Part shown: positions 28,658-36,350 of the stretch, one piece after another | Layout: each line of letters begins with the position of its first letter | Numbering within the stretch: position 1 is the first letter of the stretch | Assembly (NCBI RefSeq): GCF_027812955.1 | Contig: NZ_JAPYZV010000003.1 | Coordinates: forward strand, 248,001 to 312,000 | Reading direction: 5' to 3' | Length of the DNA stretch: 64,000 nt | Source of the DNA: Pedococcus sp. 5OH_020 | Lineage (GTDB): Bacteria; Actinomycetota; Actinomycetes; Actinomycetales; Dermatophilaceae | Notes under the pieces: model-generated | The model's input: the letters and a program-made list of their open reading frames with translations, nothing else | The model's database searches: none | What the model was told of the DNA's origin: nothing | Position numbers and translations under genes: made by a program

Positions 28658-29158
28658 TCAGCGGTAGTTGGTGAACTGCAAGGCCAGGTCGAGGTCGTCC
28701 TTGCCTTTGAGCAGCGCTTGGACGGCCTGCAGGTCGTCGCGAGACTTGCTCGTCACCCGCAGCTCGTCGCCCTGGATCTGGGACTTGACCGACTTGGGCC
28801 CCTCCTCGCGGATGATCTTGCCGATCTTCTTGGCGTTCTCCTGCGAGATGCCTTCCTTGAGCCCGATCTCGAGCCGGTACTCCTTCCCCGAGAGGCGCGG
28901 GCCCGCCTCCGGGACGTCCAGGTGCTTGAGGGAGACCTTCCGCTTGACCAGCCACGTCTGGAACACGTCCAGCACCGCGTTGGCGCGGTCCTCGGTATTG
29001 GCCTTGATCACGACCTTGTCGTCCCCGCTGGCCTCGATCGAGGCACCCACGTTCTTGAAGTCGTACCGCGTCGCGACCTCTCGCGCGGCGCTGTTGAGCG
29101 CGTTGGCGACCTCCTGGTGGTCGATCTTGCTGACGATGTCGAACGAGCTGTCGGCCAT
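28658..29158 (-). CDS. YajQ family nucleotide-binding protein
   Basis: A 166-residue protein of the YajQ (UPF0234) family, some members of which bind cyclic-di-GMP. It begins [24 protein letters not shown] and ends with [25 protein letters not shown], both diagnostic. The ATG at 29158 has GAAGGA upstream and is preferred over a start 18 codons earlier. Whether this one binds c-di-GMP cannot be read from the sequence. Confidence 0.93.
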   Translation of the reverse strand: MADSSFDIVSKIDHQEVANALNSAAREVATRYDFKNVGASIEASGDDKVVIKANTEDRANAVLDVFQTWLVKRKVSLKHLDVPEAGPRLSGKEYRLEIGLKEGISQENAKKIGKIIREEGPKSVKSQIQGDELRVTSKSRDDLQAVQALLKGKDDLDLALQFTNYR

Positions 29159-29247
29159 GGTGGCGTGTCCTTCCTGGGGCAGGCCTGCGCGCGCGCCCGC
29201 CAGTTTCGGCAATCGTGGCTGTCCTTGCTATCCTTCCACGCGCACCA

Positions 29248-29331
29248 GGCAGGTTGCCCGAGCGGCCAATGGGAGTGGACTGTAAATCCATCGCGAAAGC
29301 TACGAAGGTTCGAATCCTTCACCTGCCACCA
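29248..29331 (+). tRNA. tRNA-Tyr (GTA)
   Basis: Acceptor arms GGCAGGT and ACCTGCC pair fully. The anticodon loop reads ctGTAaa with anticodon GTA, there is a long variable arm typical of tyrosine tRNA, the T-loop ttcgaat is present, and CCA is encoded at 29329-29331. The total is 84 nt. Confidence 0.95.
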
Positions 29332-29341
29332 GTGCACGAAC

Positions 29342-29378
29342 GGCCCCTGACCAGCACGTATGCCGGTCAGGGGCCCTT
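29342..29378 (+). terminator. hairpin terminator after tRNA-Tyr
   Basis: Arms ggcccctgacc (29342-29352) and ggtcaggggcc (29365-29375) pair perfectly over 11 bp with a 12-base loop, followed by CTTCT. Confidence 0.75.
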
Positions 29379-29675
29379 CTCGTAGACGTCGCGGGGTCCT
29401 GCTGTGATGCGCCGAAACCGGCCATCCACGGGGGGGGGGGGTACGTGGAGAATGCGTGGAGTGATGACTAGGTCCTACCGACTTCACTCGAAGGGGGAGG
29501 ACCTGCTGGCGGCATTCGTCCGCGAACCTGGTGGGCAGGTCGGGAGCCCTGGCCGCGGGTGGCGCTGCCCCCAGTACCTTTGGGCGAACCTCGGGGACCG
29601 GGTGGCGACCAGCCGACGCAGCGCGGCGTGACCGATCGTGGCGGCGGACACCCCGCCGGACAGCGTCGAGGTCGT
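29379..29675. other. intergenic stretch with a 12-G run and a doubtful short frame
   Basis: This stretch holds a run of 12 guanines at 29430-29441. A 75-codon plus-strand frame (29404-29631) spans the run, but it has no recognisable family, no ribosome-binding site and poor gene-like composition. I do not call it a gene. Nothing else is seen. Confidence 0.4.
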
Positions 29676-30023
29676 CTACAGGCCGCGGTTCACCTCGTCA
29701 GGGTCGCCGCCGGCGCCAAGGGTGTCCTCGAGAACGCTGCTCGTCGAGTCGTTGCCACCCCCGACCCCGTCGGTTCCTGTGGAGACGTCGTCGCCCTCGG
29801 CAAGGTCCGACACAGGGCCGGCACCCGCGTCCGCACCGCCATCAGCACCGCCATCAGCACCGCCATCAGCACCGCCATCAGCACCGCCATCCGCGCCGCC
29901 ATCCGCGCCGCCATCAGCACCGCCCGCCATACCTTCCGCACCTCCGTCAGCTGGGCCGTGGCCGCCGCCTTGGAGGTCGCCGTCCTGACCGGTTCCGGTC
30001 GAGTCCATCGGGGTCTCGCTCAT
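29676..30023 (-). CDS. small acidic protein with (ADGG)n repeats
   Basis: A 115-residue protein whose ATG at 30023 follows GGAG at a spacing of 8. It starts MSETPMDSTGTGQDGDLQGGG. The centre is about eight copies of the tetrapeptide ADGG (Ala-Asp-Gly-Gly), and the end is acidic (SSVLEDTLGAGGDPDEVNRGL). No domain is recognised and no signal peptide or helix is seen; the protein should be disordered. The Asp spacing could bind cations, but that is speculation. An opposite-strand frame (29638-29988) is Pro/Ser-rich and lacks a start signal, so the minus strand is preferred. Confidence 0.6.
   Translation of the reverse strand: MSETPMDSTGTGQDGDLQGGGHGPADGGAEGMAGGADGGADGGADGGADGGADGGADGGADGGADAGAGPVSDLAEGDDVSTGTDGVGGGNDSTSSVLEDTLGAGGDPDEVNRGL
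29829..29924 (-). repeat. eight tandem 12-bp repeats coding (ADGG)n
   Basis: Units atcagcaccgcc recur in register at 29841, 29853, 29865, 29877 and 29913, with variants at 29829, 29889 and 29901. All keep the 12-bp period, so copy-number change does not shift the frame of the acidic protein. Confidence 0.9.
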
Positions 30024-30309
30024 GGCACTACTCCCTTGGGTTGAGGTCACGACACGACCCTGTGTCGCGCTGCCATTCCTATTCCACAACGGCATCCACC
30101 GCTAGTGCACCTGGCCGGAAGCTGGCTCCAGCCCTGTTCCGGGCTGATGGCACAGCTCCTGTCGACTCAACCTTGGGTCCGTATGAGGGGACGTCTGCGG
30201 CGTCGAAGCGTGATGCCCAGGCGGGCCGAGCCCTCGCCGCAACGGTGTTACGGATGATCGACAATCCACGGCCACCCGGTCCACCGTCCCTTCTTGGGGG
30301 TCGGTGGTG

Positions 30310-30561
30310 CTAGGCGTCTGCACGCACGCCCCGGGGCGCATCTTCCGTGTGAGCGTCCTCGGCCTCCCAGCGCAGTAGGTCGCCTGGCTGGCACTCGAGC
30401 ACCTCGCAGAGCGCCGCGAGCGTCGCGAAGCGCACCGCCTTGGCGCGGCCGTTCTTAAGTACCGACAGGTTGGCCGGCGTGATCCCGACGCGGCCCGCGA
30501 GCTCGCCCACGGACATCTTCCGCCTGGCCAGCATCACGTCGATATCGACGGCGATCGGCAT
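30310..30561 (-). CDS. HTH transcriptional regulator (XRE/Cro family)
   Basis: An 83-residue single-domain regulator. The helix-turn-helix is MSVGELAGRVGITPANLSVLKNGRAKAVRFATLAALCEVLECQPGDLL, typical of the YozG-like HTH_26 subgroup. The ATG overlaps the stop of the DUF2975 gene as ATGA, so the two are co-translated. The paired DUF2975-HTH arrangement is common in Gram-positive bacteria. It probably represses its own operon through the operator described upstream. Confidence 0.9.
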   Translation of the reverse strand: MPIAVDIDVMLARRKMSVGELAGRVGITPANLSVLKNGRAKAVRFATLAALCEVLECQPGDLLRWEAEDAHTEDAPRGVRADA

Positions 30562-31046
30562 CAGATCACGTCGTCCAGCTCTGCCCGCATCTGTGCCGCT
30601 TCGACGTCGCGCGCAACGGTCTGGGCGAGCAACATCCGCAGCACAAGCACGATGAGGGCGACCCCCAGAATGGCCACGCCGATCCCCACCATGACTACTG
30701 TGACGCCCGGGTCGGCCCGCTGGCCCGGCGCATTGAGGATGGTGACTGCGAACCAGACGAGCGCCAGCGCCACGATCGCGCCAATCAGGGCGTGCACGTA
30801 CCGGAAGGCGGCGTCCGAGAACACGGTTCCGCGTCGCACCATCGTCACCAGCCGCCAAATGCAGACCAGGGCGACCTGCACCGACACCATGCCCAGGATC
30901 GTGGTCACGCGCAGCGGGGTCAGCGGGAGCGATCCATCCTCCGGGTCAGTGGCCAACGCCCACAGCAGAGATGCCTGTACGAACACCGTGCCGGCGAGCA
31001 CCACAACGAGCACGGCACGCAGGGCGCGCACGGTCAGCTTTCCCAT
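30561..31046 (-). CDS. DUF2975 membrane protein
   Basis: A 161-residue protein with four hydrophobic helices: AVLVVVLAGTVFVQASLLWAL, VTTILGMVSVQVALVCIWRLV, YVHALIGAIVALALVWFAVTI and VTVVMVGIGVAILGVALIVLVLRMLL. The C-terminal ARDVEAAQMRAELDDVI is characteristic of DUF2975. The ATG at 31046 has GGAGG at a spacing of 5. It may act as a membrane partner of the HTH protein encoded next; the role is unknown. Confidence 0.88.
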   Translation of the reverse strand: MGKLTVRALRAVLVVVLAGTVFVQASLLWALATDPEDGSLPLTPLRVTTILGMVSVQVALVCIWRLVTMVRRGTVFSDAAFRYVHALIGAIVALALVWFAVTILNAPGQRADPGVTVVMVGIGVAILGVALIVLVLRMLLAQTVARDVEAAQMRAELDDVI

Positions 31047-31058
31047 GACATCCTCCAT

Positions 31059-31101
31059 CGTTTTACGATGAAAACGTATCGAGTTTCGATAGGCGACGCA
31101 A
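31059..31101 (-). promoter_or_regulatory. promoter and two inverted-repeat operators for the DUF2975-HTH pair
   Basis: On the minus strand the -35 box TTGCGT (31101-31096) and the -10 box TACGTT (31078-31073) are separated by exactly 17 bases. The perfect inverted repeat TATCGA-AAC-TCGATA (31091-31077) fills the spacer and ends in the -10 box. A second one, CGTTTT-n6-AAAACG (31076-31059), lies at the predicted start site. Such placement is ideal for repression, most likely by the HTH protein itself. Confidence 0.6.
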
Positions 31102-31228
31102 GCGCTGTCACGCGGGCGGCCGGAGATGTCCACGATCCCTGCGGCAACCGACGAAACCTGAGACGTGTGCGTCCGACCGTCGACATGGTCCGCGCACCCC
31201 GCGCCCGCCTGGCGGCGCCCACGGGACA

Positions 31229-31302
31229 GTGGCGCATGACGCCCACCCTGCGCGGGTCGTTTGACGTGGCGCATGACGCCCAGCCTGCGCGGGTAGTTTG
31301 AC
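31229..31302. repeat. two tandem 37-bp repeats upstream of the SDR gene
   Basis: Copies at 31229-31265 and 31266-31302 differ at two positions (CCACCC/CCAGCC and GGTCGT/GGTAGT). A third, partial copy begins at 31303. They fill most of the gap before the gene at 31348. Confidence 0.9.
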
Positions 31303-31347
31303 GTGGCGCGTGGCGCCCGCCGCGACGCCTCAGCGGAAGGGTGTCTC

Positions 31348-32406
31348 GTGCGAGTGACCGTGACGGGCGCCGGCGGCTACGTCGGGAGCCGACTGGTGCC
31401 GGCGCTCGTGGCCGACGGCCACGACGTGACCGCTACGTTCACCCACCTCGCGTCCGCTGATCGGTTCTGGTGGGCCGGTCGGGTCAGGGCCGTGCAGATG
31501 GATGTGCTGGACCGGGCAGCGGTCCGGCGGGCGTGCGCGGACGCCGAAGTCCTCTACTACCTGGTCCATGGCCTTGGGGGCGACGACTTCGCAGCCAGGG
31601 ACCGCCAGGGCGCCTACAACGCTGCCCATGCGGCCGTGCGCTGCGGTGTCGGCCGCGTCGTCTACCTCGGAGGCCTGGTCCCCGACGTCCCGGACGAGGA
31701 GCTGTCTGCGCATCTGCGGTCTCGGCTCGAGGTGGAGGAGATCCTCACTGACTCCGGCGTGACCACCACGGCACTGCGGGCCGCCATGGTGGTGGGCAGC
31801 GGCTCGACGTCGTTCGAGATCATGCGCCAGCTCAGCGAGCATCTCCCCGTGCAGGTGCTCCCCAGCTGGATGCGCAGCGAGGTCGAGCCGGTCGCGGTCA
31901 ACGACGTCGTCACGGCGCTCGTGGGTGCGCTCACCGCACCGGAGGTGAGCCGCGCCTACGACATCGGCAGCGGCGAGCGGATGCCGTACGCAGGGCTGCT
32001 GCGGCTGTACGCCGACCGTGCCGGGCTGACTCGCGTCCAGGTCAGCGTCCCGTTCCTGCCAACCCGGCTCGTGGGCCGGCTCGCGCCCGTTCTGACCGCC
32101 GCTCCGGCCTCCACGGTGCACACACTGGTGGAGAGCCTGCGCCACGACATGGTCTGTGGTGACCAGGACTTCCTCACCGACCTGCTGCCGGAGCGCTATG
32201 CGCTGACGTCTGTCGCCGACGCGGTGGACCGTGCCTTGGCGCTCCCGGACGCCCGCACGCCGGACGGTGACCGTGACATCGTCGGACCCCTGCGCTCGGA
32301 TTCCCGTTGGGCAGGTGGCCAGGTGACCCGCGACGGCGACCGGCCGGTCCACCATCGCACCGGCAGTCGAGCGGACCTGCTCCTGGGCCCGCCGCCCGTG
32401 GCGTGA
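31348..32406 (+). CDS. NAD(P)-binding atypical SDR (NmrA-like)
   Basis: A 352-residue protein with the Rossmann motif VTGAGGYVGSRLVPAL at residues 4-19, YYLVHGLGGDDF and the active-site region VVYLGGLVPD. It belongs to the extended/atypical SDR group that includes NmrA-like and NAD-dependent epimerase-like proteins; the classic YxxxK dyad is not obvious, so it may bind NAD(P) as a sensor or act on an unknown substrate. It is clearly paralogous to the N-terminal half of the SDR-TspO fusion at 38807-40246. The GTG at 31348 has GGAAGG at a spacing of 7. Confidence 0.8.
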   Translation: MRVTVTGAGGYVGSRLVPALVADGHDVTATFTHLASADRFWWAGRVRAVQMDVLDRAAVRRACADAEVLYYLVHGLGGDDFAARDRQGAYNAAHAAVRCGVGRVVYLGGLVPDVPDEELSAHLRSRLEVEEILTDSGVTTTALRAAMVVGSGSTSFEIMRQLSEHLPVQVLPSWMRSEVEPVAVNDVVTALVGALTAPEVSRAYDIGSGERMPYAGLLRLYADRAGLTRVQVSVPFLPTRLVGRLAPVLTAAPASTVHTLVESLRHDMVCGDQDFLTDLLPERYALTSVADAVDRALALPDARTPDGDRDIVGPLRSDSRWAGGQVTRDGDRPVHHRTGSRADLLLGPPPVA

Positions 32407-32439
32407 CCAGCCGACCGCTGGCGAGCAGCGAGAGGCCGC

Positions 32440-32925
32440 TCAGGCGCGTGCTGCCTTGAGCTGGCGGTCCAGGTTGTGGCCGAAGCCCGCGCCCATGGCG
32501 GCAATGGCACCCTGCATCGACGCCTGCACGGCCGGACGGGCGATCCTCGGGAAGGGCAGGTCGACGCTGACCGCGAGCTCGATGGACAGCTTGGTTCCCG
32601 GACCGCTGTCGCTCAGCGCGTAGGTCCCCTCCACGCCGGCGCGCTCGCCGTCGACCGCTGCGTGGGTGTACCGGATGCGGTGGGTCGGCGTGAACTCCAT
32701 CGACTCGGTGAAGGAGAGCCCGATGCTGTGTCCGAGCAGCTCGATCGGGGCCAGCTTCCAGAGCCAGGTGTCTCCGTGGTCCTCGATCGAGCGCACCATC
32801 GGCGTGAGCCTGGACACCTGCTTCGCGTCACGCAACACCGACCACACCGACTCACGGGCGAAGGGCACGATTCCTGTGGATCGCTTGGAGGCCGAGAAGA
32901 CAGTCATGGGCTGATTCTGCGCCAT
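32440..32925 (-). CDS. SRPBCC (START-like) domain protein
   Basis: A 161-residue single-domain protein of the polyketide cyclase/START-like superfamily. The landmarks are VPFARESVWSVLRDAKQVSRLTPMVRSI, LSFTESMEFTPTHRIRYTHA and GTKLSIELAVSVDLPFP. It binds a hydrophobic ligand in its cavity; which one is not known. Two starts (32925 and 32907) are possible. It is divergent from the paa TetR regulator, 60 bp away. Confidence 0.8.
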   Translation of the reverse strand: MAQNQPMTVFSASKRSTGIVPFARESVWSVLRDAKQVSRLTPMVRSIEDHGDTWLWKLAPIELLGHSIGLSFTESMEFTPTHRIRYTHAAVDGERAGVEGTYALSDSGPGTKLSIELAVSVDLPFPRIARPAVQASMQGAIAAMGAGFGHNLDRQLKAARA

Positions 32926-32985
32926 GCCCCACGAGACCCGGCTGGTCCCCCCTGCGGACGCACCTCGGTGTGGGACTCTGGGGCC

Positions 32986-33612
32986 GTGAGTGACGCGGCC
33001 CCCACGGCCACCCCCCGCCGCGGACGTCCCGGGCATGACCAGGAGACCGTGCTGCGCCGCGCCGTCGACCTGTTCAACCAGCAGGGCTACGACGCCACGA
33101 GCATGGGCGACCTGGCGCGCGAGCTGGGCTTCAGCAAGTCCGCCATCTACCACCACGTCCCCAGCAAGGGCCATCTGCTCTCGGAGGCGCTCGACGAGGC
33201 GCTGGGCGCTCTGACGGAGGTCATCGAGGAGGCGAGCCGGGTCGAGCGCGGCACGGCGTACGAGCGCCTACGGGGTGCCGTCCGCAGGAGCGTCACCGTG
33301 CTGGTCGAGCACCAGCCCGCGGTCACGCTGCTGCTGCGCGTACGTGGCAACAGCGACATCGAGCTGGAGGCACTGCGGCGCCGCCGCGACATCGACGCCC
33401 GGCTCGCGGCGCTCGTGCAGTCCGCAGTGGACGAGGGGTCGCTGCGCAGCGACGTCCCGCCGGCCCTGGTCAGCCGGCTGCTGTTCGGGATGGTGAACTC
33501 GCTGGTGGAGTGGCACCGGCCCGACGGTCCCGCGGACGCGGACGCGCTCTCGCAGGCCATCACGACACTGGCCTTCGACGGGCTCGCCACCGGTTCGCCC
33601 CGCACCTCTTGA
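32986..33612 (+). CDS. paaR: TetR-family regulator, probable PaaR
   Basis: A 208-residue TetR/AcrR protein. The N-terminal HTH is VLRRAVDLFNQQGYDATSMGDLARELGFSKSAIYHHVPSKGHLLSEAL, with the standard KxxxYxHxxxK end. The C-terminal ligand domain is the usual size. It stands next to the phenylacetate genes, and a near-perfect PaaR box lies before paaA, so it is most likely PaaR, the repressor released by phenylacetyl-CoA. The assignment rests on context plus the box. Confidence 0.75.
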   Translation: MSDAAPTATPRRGRPGHDQETVLRRAVDLFNQQGYDATSMGDLARELGFSKSAIYHHVPSKGHLLSEALDEALGALTEVIEEASRVERGTAYERLRGAVRRSVTVLVEHQPAVTLLLRVRGNSDIELEALRRRRDIDARLAALVQSAVDEGSLRSDVPPALVSRLLFGMVNSLVEWHRPDGPADADALSQAITTLAFDGLATGSPRTS

Positions 33613-33696
33613 CCTCCGCCGAGCCGACCGGCCACCCCGGCGCCTCACCGGAGCGCCCGCCCACCCCCACGCACTACCCCCACCTGACGACGCCCG

Positions 33697-34614
33697 TCAC
33701 CAGTCGTAGAACCCTCGTCCGCTCTTCCGCCCGAGCTCACCCGCAGCCACCTTCTCGCGCAGGATGCGCGGCGGCTCGAAGCGGGGGCCGACCTCGGCCG
33801 CGAGGTGTTCGGCGATCGCGAGCCTGACATCGAGGCCGATGAGGTCGGTCGTCCGGAGCGGGCCGGTCGGATGCCGGTAGCCGAGCGTCATCGCACTGTC
33901 GATGTCCTCGGCGCTCGCGACGCCCTCCTCCACCATGCGCATCGCCTCCAGGGCCAGTGCGACGCCGAGCCGGCTGCTGGCGAAGCCGGGGGCGTCGCGC
34001 ACGGTGATGGCCGTCTTGCCCAGTCCCTGCACCCAGGCGCGCGCCCGCTCCACCAGCTGCGGGGCGGTGCGCGGGCCCACGACGATCTCGACGAGGGCGC
34101 TGGCGGGGACGGGGTTGAAGAAGTGGAGCCCGACCAGCCGCTCTGGCGAGGGAAGCCGCGCAGCGAGGCGGTCGATGGACAGGGAGCTCGTGTTCGTGGC
34201 GAGCCAGGCGTCGGGGGCGACCGACGCCACCCGCTCCAGGACCTCACGCTTCAGGTCGGCGACCTCGGGGACCGCCTCGACGACGAGGTCGAGACCGGTC
34301 AGCTCCTGCGGTCGCTGGGTCGTCGTCAGCCGCGCGGCGGCCTCTTCGAGGGTGCTGGCCAACCGGCCTCGCTCGTCGGCTCGACGCAGGCTGCCGACCA
34401 CCCGTTCGCGCGCGGCTGCCGCCGCGGTCTCGTCGCTCTCCACCACGACCACGGTGCATCCGACCGCGAGAAAGGCATGAGCGATCCCGGCCCCCATCCG
34501 GCCGCCACCGTAGACGCCGACTCCCCGCGGGAGCTCTCGGACGGCGGGCACACCGTCGTCAGGCGGGCTGGCGGATGAGCCAGCGGCCTCTGGTCTCGGG
34601 GCGTGGTGCGTCAC
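33697..34614 (-). CDS. paaH: 3-hydroxyacyl-CoA dehydrogenase (PaaH-like)
   Basis: A 305-residue NAD-dependent dehydrogenase of the beta-oxidation type. The dinucleotide site is GVGVYGGGRMGAGIAHAF at about residues 31-48, with the catalytic region ATNTSSLSIDRLA, GLHFFNPVPASALVEIV and C-terminal GYRHPTGPLRTTDLIGLD. The conserved catalytic His-Glu pair is in the HFFNP region. In phenylacetate breakdown this enzyme oxidises 3-hydroxyadipyl-CoA; here that role is inferred from the paa genes. The GTG follows AGGAG. It is 48 bp from paaE and probably in the same operon. Confidence 0.85.
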   Translation of the reverse strand: MTHHAPRPEAAGSSASPPDDGVPAVRELPRGVGVYGGGRMGAGIAHAFLAVGCTVVVVESDETAAAAARERVVGSLRRADERGRLASTLEEAAARLTTTQRPQELTGLDLVVEAVPEVADLKREVLERVASVAPDAWLATNTSSLSIDRLAARLPSPERLVGLHFFNPVPASALVEIVVGPRTAPQLVERARAWVQGLGKTAITVRDAPGFASSRLGVALALEAMRMVEEGVASAEDIDSAMTLGYRHPTGPLRTTDLIGLDVRLAIAEHLAAEVGPRFEPPRILREKVAAGELGRKSGRGFYDW

Positions 34615-34662
34615 GGCTCTCCTCTGGAAGCGGTCGGCTCAGGCGTCGGCGAGATCGTCGGC

Positions 34663-35763
34663 TCAGGCGTCGAAGTCGACGGTGACGCGGTCGCTGACGG
34701 GGAAGGTCTGGCACGTCAGGACGAAGCCCGCCGCGAGCTCACCCTTCTCCAGGGCATAGTTGCGCCGCAGGTCCACCTCTCCCTCGCGGACCAGAGCGCG
34801 GCACGTGCCGCATACGCCGCCCTTGCAGGCGAACGGCACATCGGAGCGGCTGGCCTGCGCGGAGTCGAGGATCGCCTTGCTGCGGGGCATCGCGGTGGTC
34901 GAGCTCACCCCGTCGAGCACTACGGTGACGTCGCTCGTCAGGCCCTCGACTGCGGGGTCCGGGCGGTGCAGCTCCGGCGGCGGCTCGTCGACGTAGAAGA
35001 GCTCAGAGTGCACCCGCTGCTGCGGCACACCGACGTCCCCGAGCACCTGCCTGGCGGTCTGCGTCATCTCGAACGGCCCACAGAGCCATACGTCGTCGAC
35101 CTGGTGGACCGGCACGAGAAGCTCGAGCAGCCGGCGCAACCGGTGAGCATCCAGGCGGCCGGAGAAGAGCTCGACGTCCCGGGGCTCACGGGAAAGGACA
35201 TGGATCAGCTGAAACCTGGCGCCGTAGCGGTTCTTGAGGTCCGCCAGCTCCTCCGCGAACATCACCGAGCCGGTGGTGCGGTTGCCGTAGACGAGGGTCA
35301 CCTCGGCGTCGGGGTTGCTCAGCATGGTGCCGGCGATCGAGAGCACGGGCGTGATGCCCGACCCGGCGGCGATGCACAGGTGCCGGCCCCCGGTCGCCGG
35401 GTCGGCGCGGAAGCTGCCGGAGGGCGTCTGGACCTCGATCGCCGTCCCGGGCGTCACCTCGTGCACGAGCCAGTGCGAGAACAGGCCGTCCGGAATCTCC
35501 CGGACCCCGATCCGGGGCCGCTGCCCGGCGGGTGCACAGATGGAGTACGTGCGTCGCTCCTCCCGGCCGTCGATGACCCGTCGCAGCGTCAACGACTGTC
35601 CCGCGGCGAAGGCGTACGCGGCCGCCAGCTCCGGCGGAACGTCGAAGCTGACGGCCACCGCGTCCTCCGTCAGGCGCTCCACCGAGTGCACCGTCAGGGT
35701 GTGGAACGTCGGCGCGGTACGGGGCTTGCGTGGCAGCAGCAGCGAGCCGGGGGACGGGCTCAT
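34663..35763 (-). CDS. paaE: phenylacetyl-CoA 1,2-epoxidase reductase subunit (PaaE)
   Basis: The reductase of the ring 1,2-phenylacetyl-CoA epoxidase. It passes electrons from NADPH to the di-iron centre of PaaA. The 366-residue product has an FAD-binding region (GQSLTLRRVIDGREERRTYSICAP), an NAD-binding domain (GSGITPVLSI) and a C-terminal plant-type [2Fe-2S] domain (CKGGVCGTCRALV, FVLTCQTFPVSDRVTVDFD). All four cysteines are present. The start at 35763 lies just after the paaD stop. Confidence 0.95.
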   Translation of the reverse strand: MSPSPGSLLLPRKPRTAPTFHTLTVHSVERLTEDAVAVSFDVPPELAAAYAFAAGQSLTLRRVIDGREERRTYSICAPAGQRPRIGVREIPDGLFSHWLVHEVTPGTAIEVQTPSGSFRADPATGGRHLCIAAGSGITPVLSIAGTMLSNPDAEVTLVYGNRTTGSVMFAEELADLKNRYGARFQLIHVLSREPRDVELFSGRLDAHRLRRLLELLVPVHQVDDVWLCGPFEMTQTARQVLGDVGVPQQRVHSELFYVDEPPPELHRPDPAVEGLTSDVTVVLDGVSSTTAMPRSKAILDSAQASRSDVPFACKGGVCGTCRALVREGEVDLRRNYALEKGELAAGFVLTCQTFPVSDRVTVDFDA

Positions 35764-35765
35764 CC

Positions 35766-36350
35766 TCAGATCTCCTTGACGTGCTCGAAAGGCTCCCGAC
35801 ACCTCGTGCACCGGTAGAGCGCCTTGCACGCGGTCGCGCCGAACTCCGACGTCAGCTCTACGTCGTCGCAGGCGCACCTGGGGCACCGCACCCGGCGCAC
35901 CGTCGGCTGCAGCGTCAGCGGCACGGAGCCACCTCGCGCGGGCGCCGGCCCAGGAGCGGAAAGGCCGTGGGCGGCCAGGGCCCGCCGTCCCCGCTCCGTG
36001 ATCCAGTCGCTCGACCAGGCAGGGGACAGCGACACCCTCACCGTCGCCTCCAGACCGCCCTCCTGCAGCACGCGGAGGAGGTCGTCGCGCATCGTGGCCA
36101 TCGCCGGACATCCCATGTAGGTCGGAGTGATGGTCACGACGACCCGGCGCTTCTCGGTGACCTCCACCGAGCGCAGCACGCCGAGGTCGGCCAGTGTGAG
36201 CATCGGCATCTCAGGGTCTGTCACACGTGCTGCGAGCAGGCGCGCACGCTCCCGCAGCTGCTCGACGTCGGGGCGGCTCTGCACGACTGCGGCCAGCTTC
36301 GGCGCGACTCCGGGCCGTCTCCCGAGCGTGCGCGCGGCGCCGGTCACCAC
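35766..36350 (-). CDS. paaD: phenylacetate epoxidase maturation protein PaaD
   Basis: PaaD is a MIP18-like (DUF59) protein needed for Fe-S maturation of the epoxidase. The 194-residue product contains VTDPEMPMLTLADLGVLRSVEV, PTYMGCPAMATM, and the PaaD C-terminal zinc-ribbon-like region RCPRCACDDVELTSEFGATACKALYRCTRC. Its GTG overlaps the paaC stop. Confidence 0.93.
   Translation of the reverse strand: MVTGAARTLGRRPGVAPKLAAVVQSRPDVEQLRERARLLAARVTDPEMPMLTLADLGVLRSVEVTEKRRVVVTITPTYMGCPAMATMRDDLLRVLQEGGLEATVRVSLSPAWSSDWITERGRRALAAHGLSAPGPAPARGGSVPLTLQPTVRRVRCPRCACDDVELTSEFGATACKALYRCTRCREPFEHVKEI

Noticed and set aside
29404-29631. Short plus-strand frame containing the 12-G run
   Set aside because: No family, no start signal and gene-poor composition; it is described only as an intergenic oddity.
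29638-29988. Plus-strand Pro/Ser-rich frame over the (ADGG)n array
   Set aside because: It has no ribosome-binding site and its repetitive composition is the antisense of the better-supported minus-strand gene.
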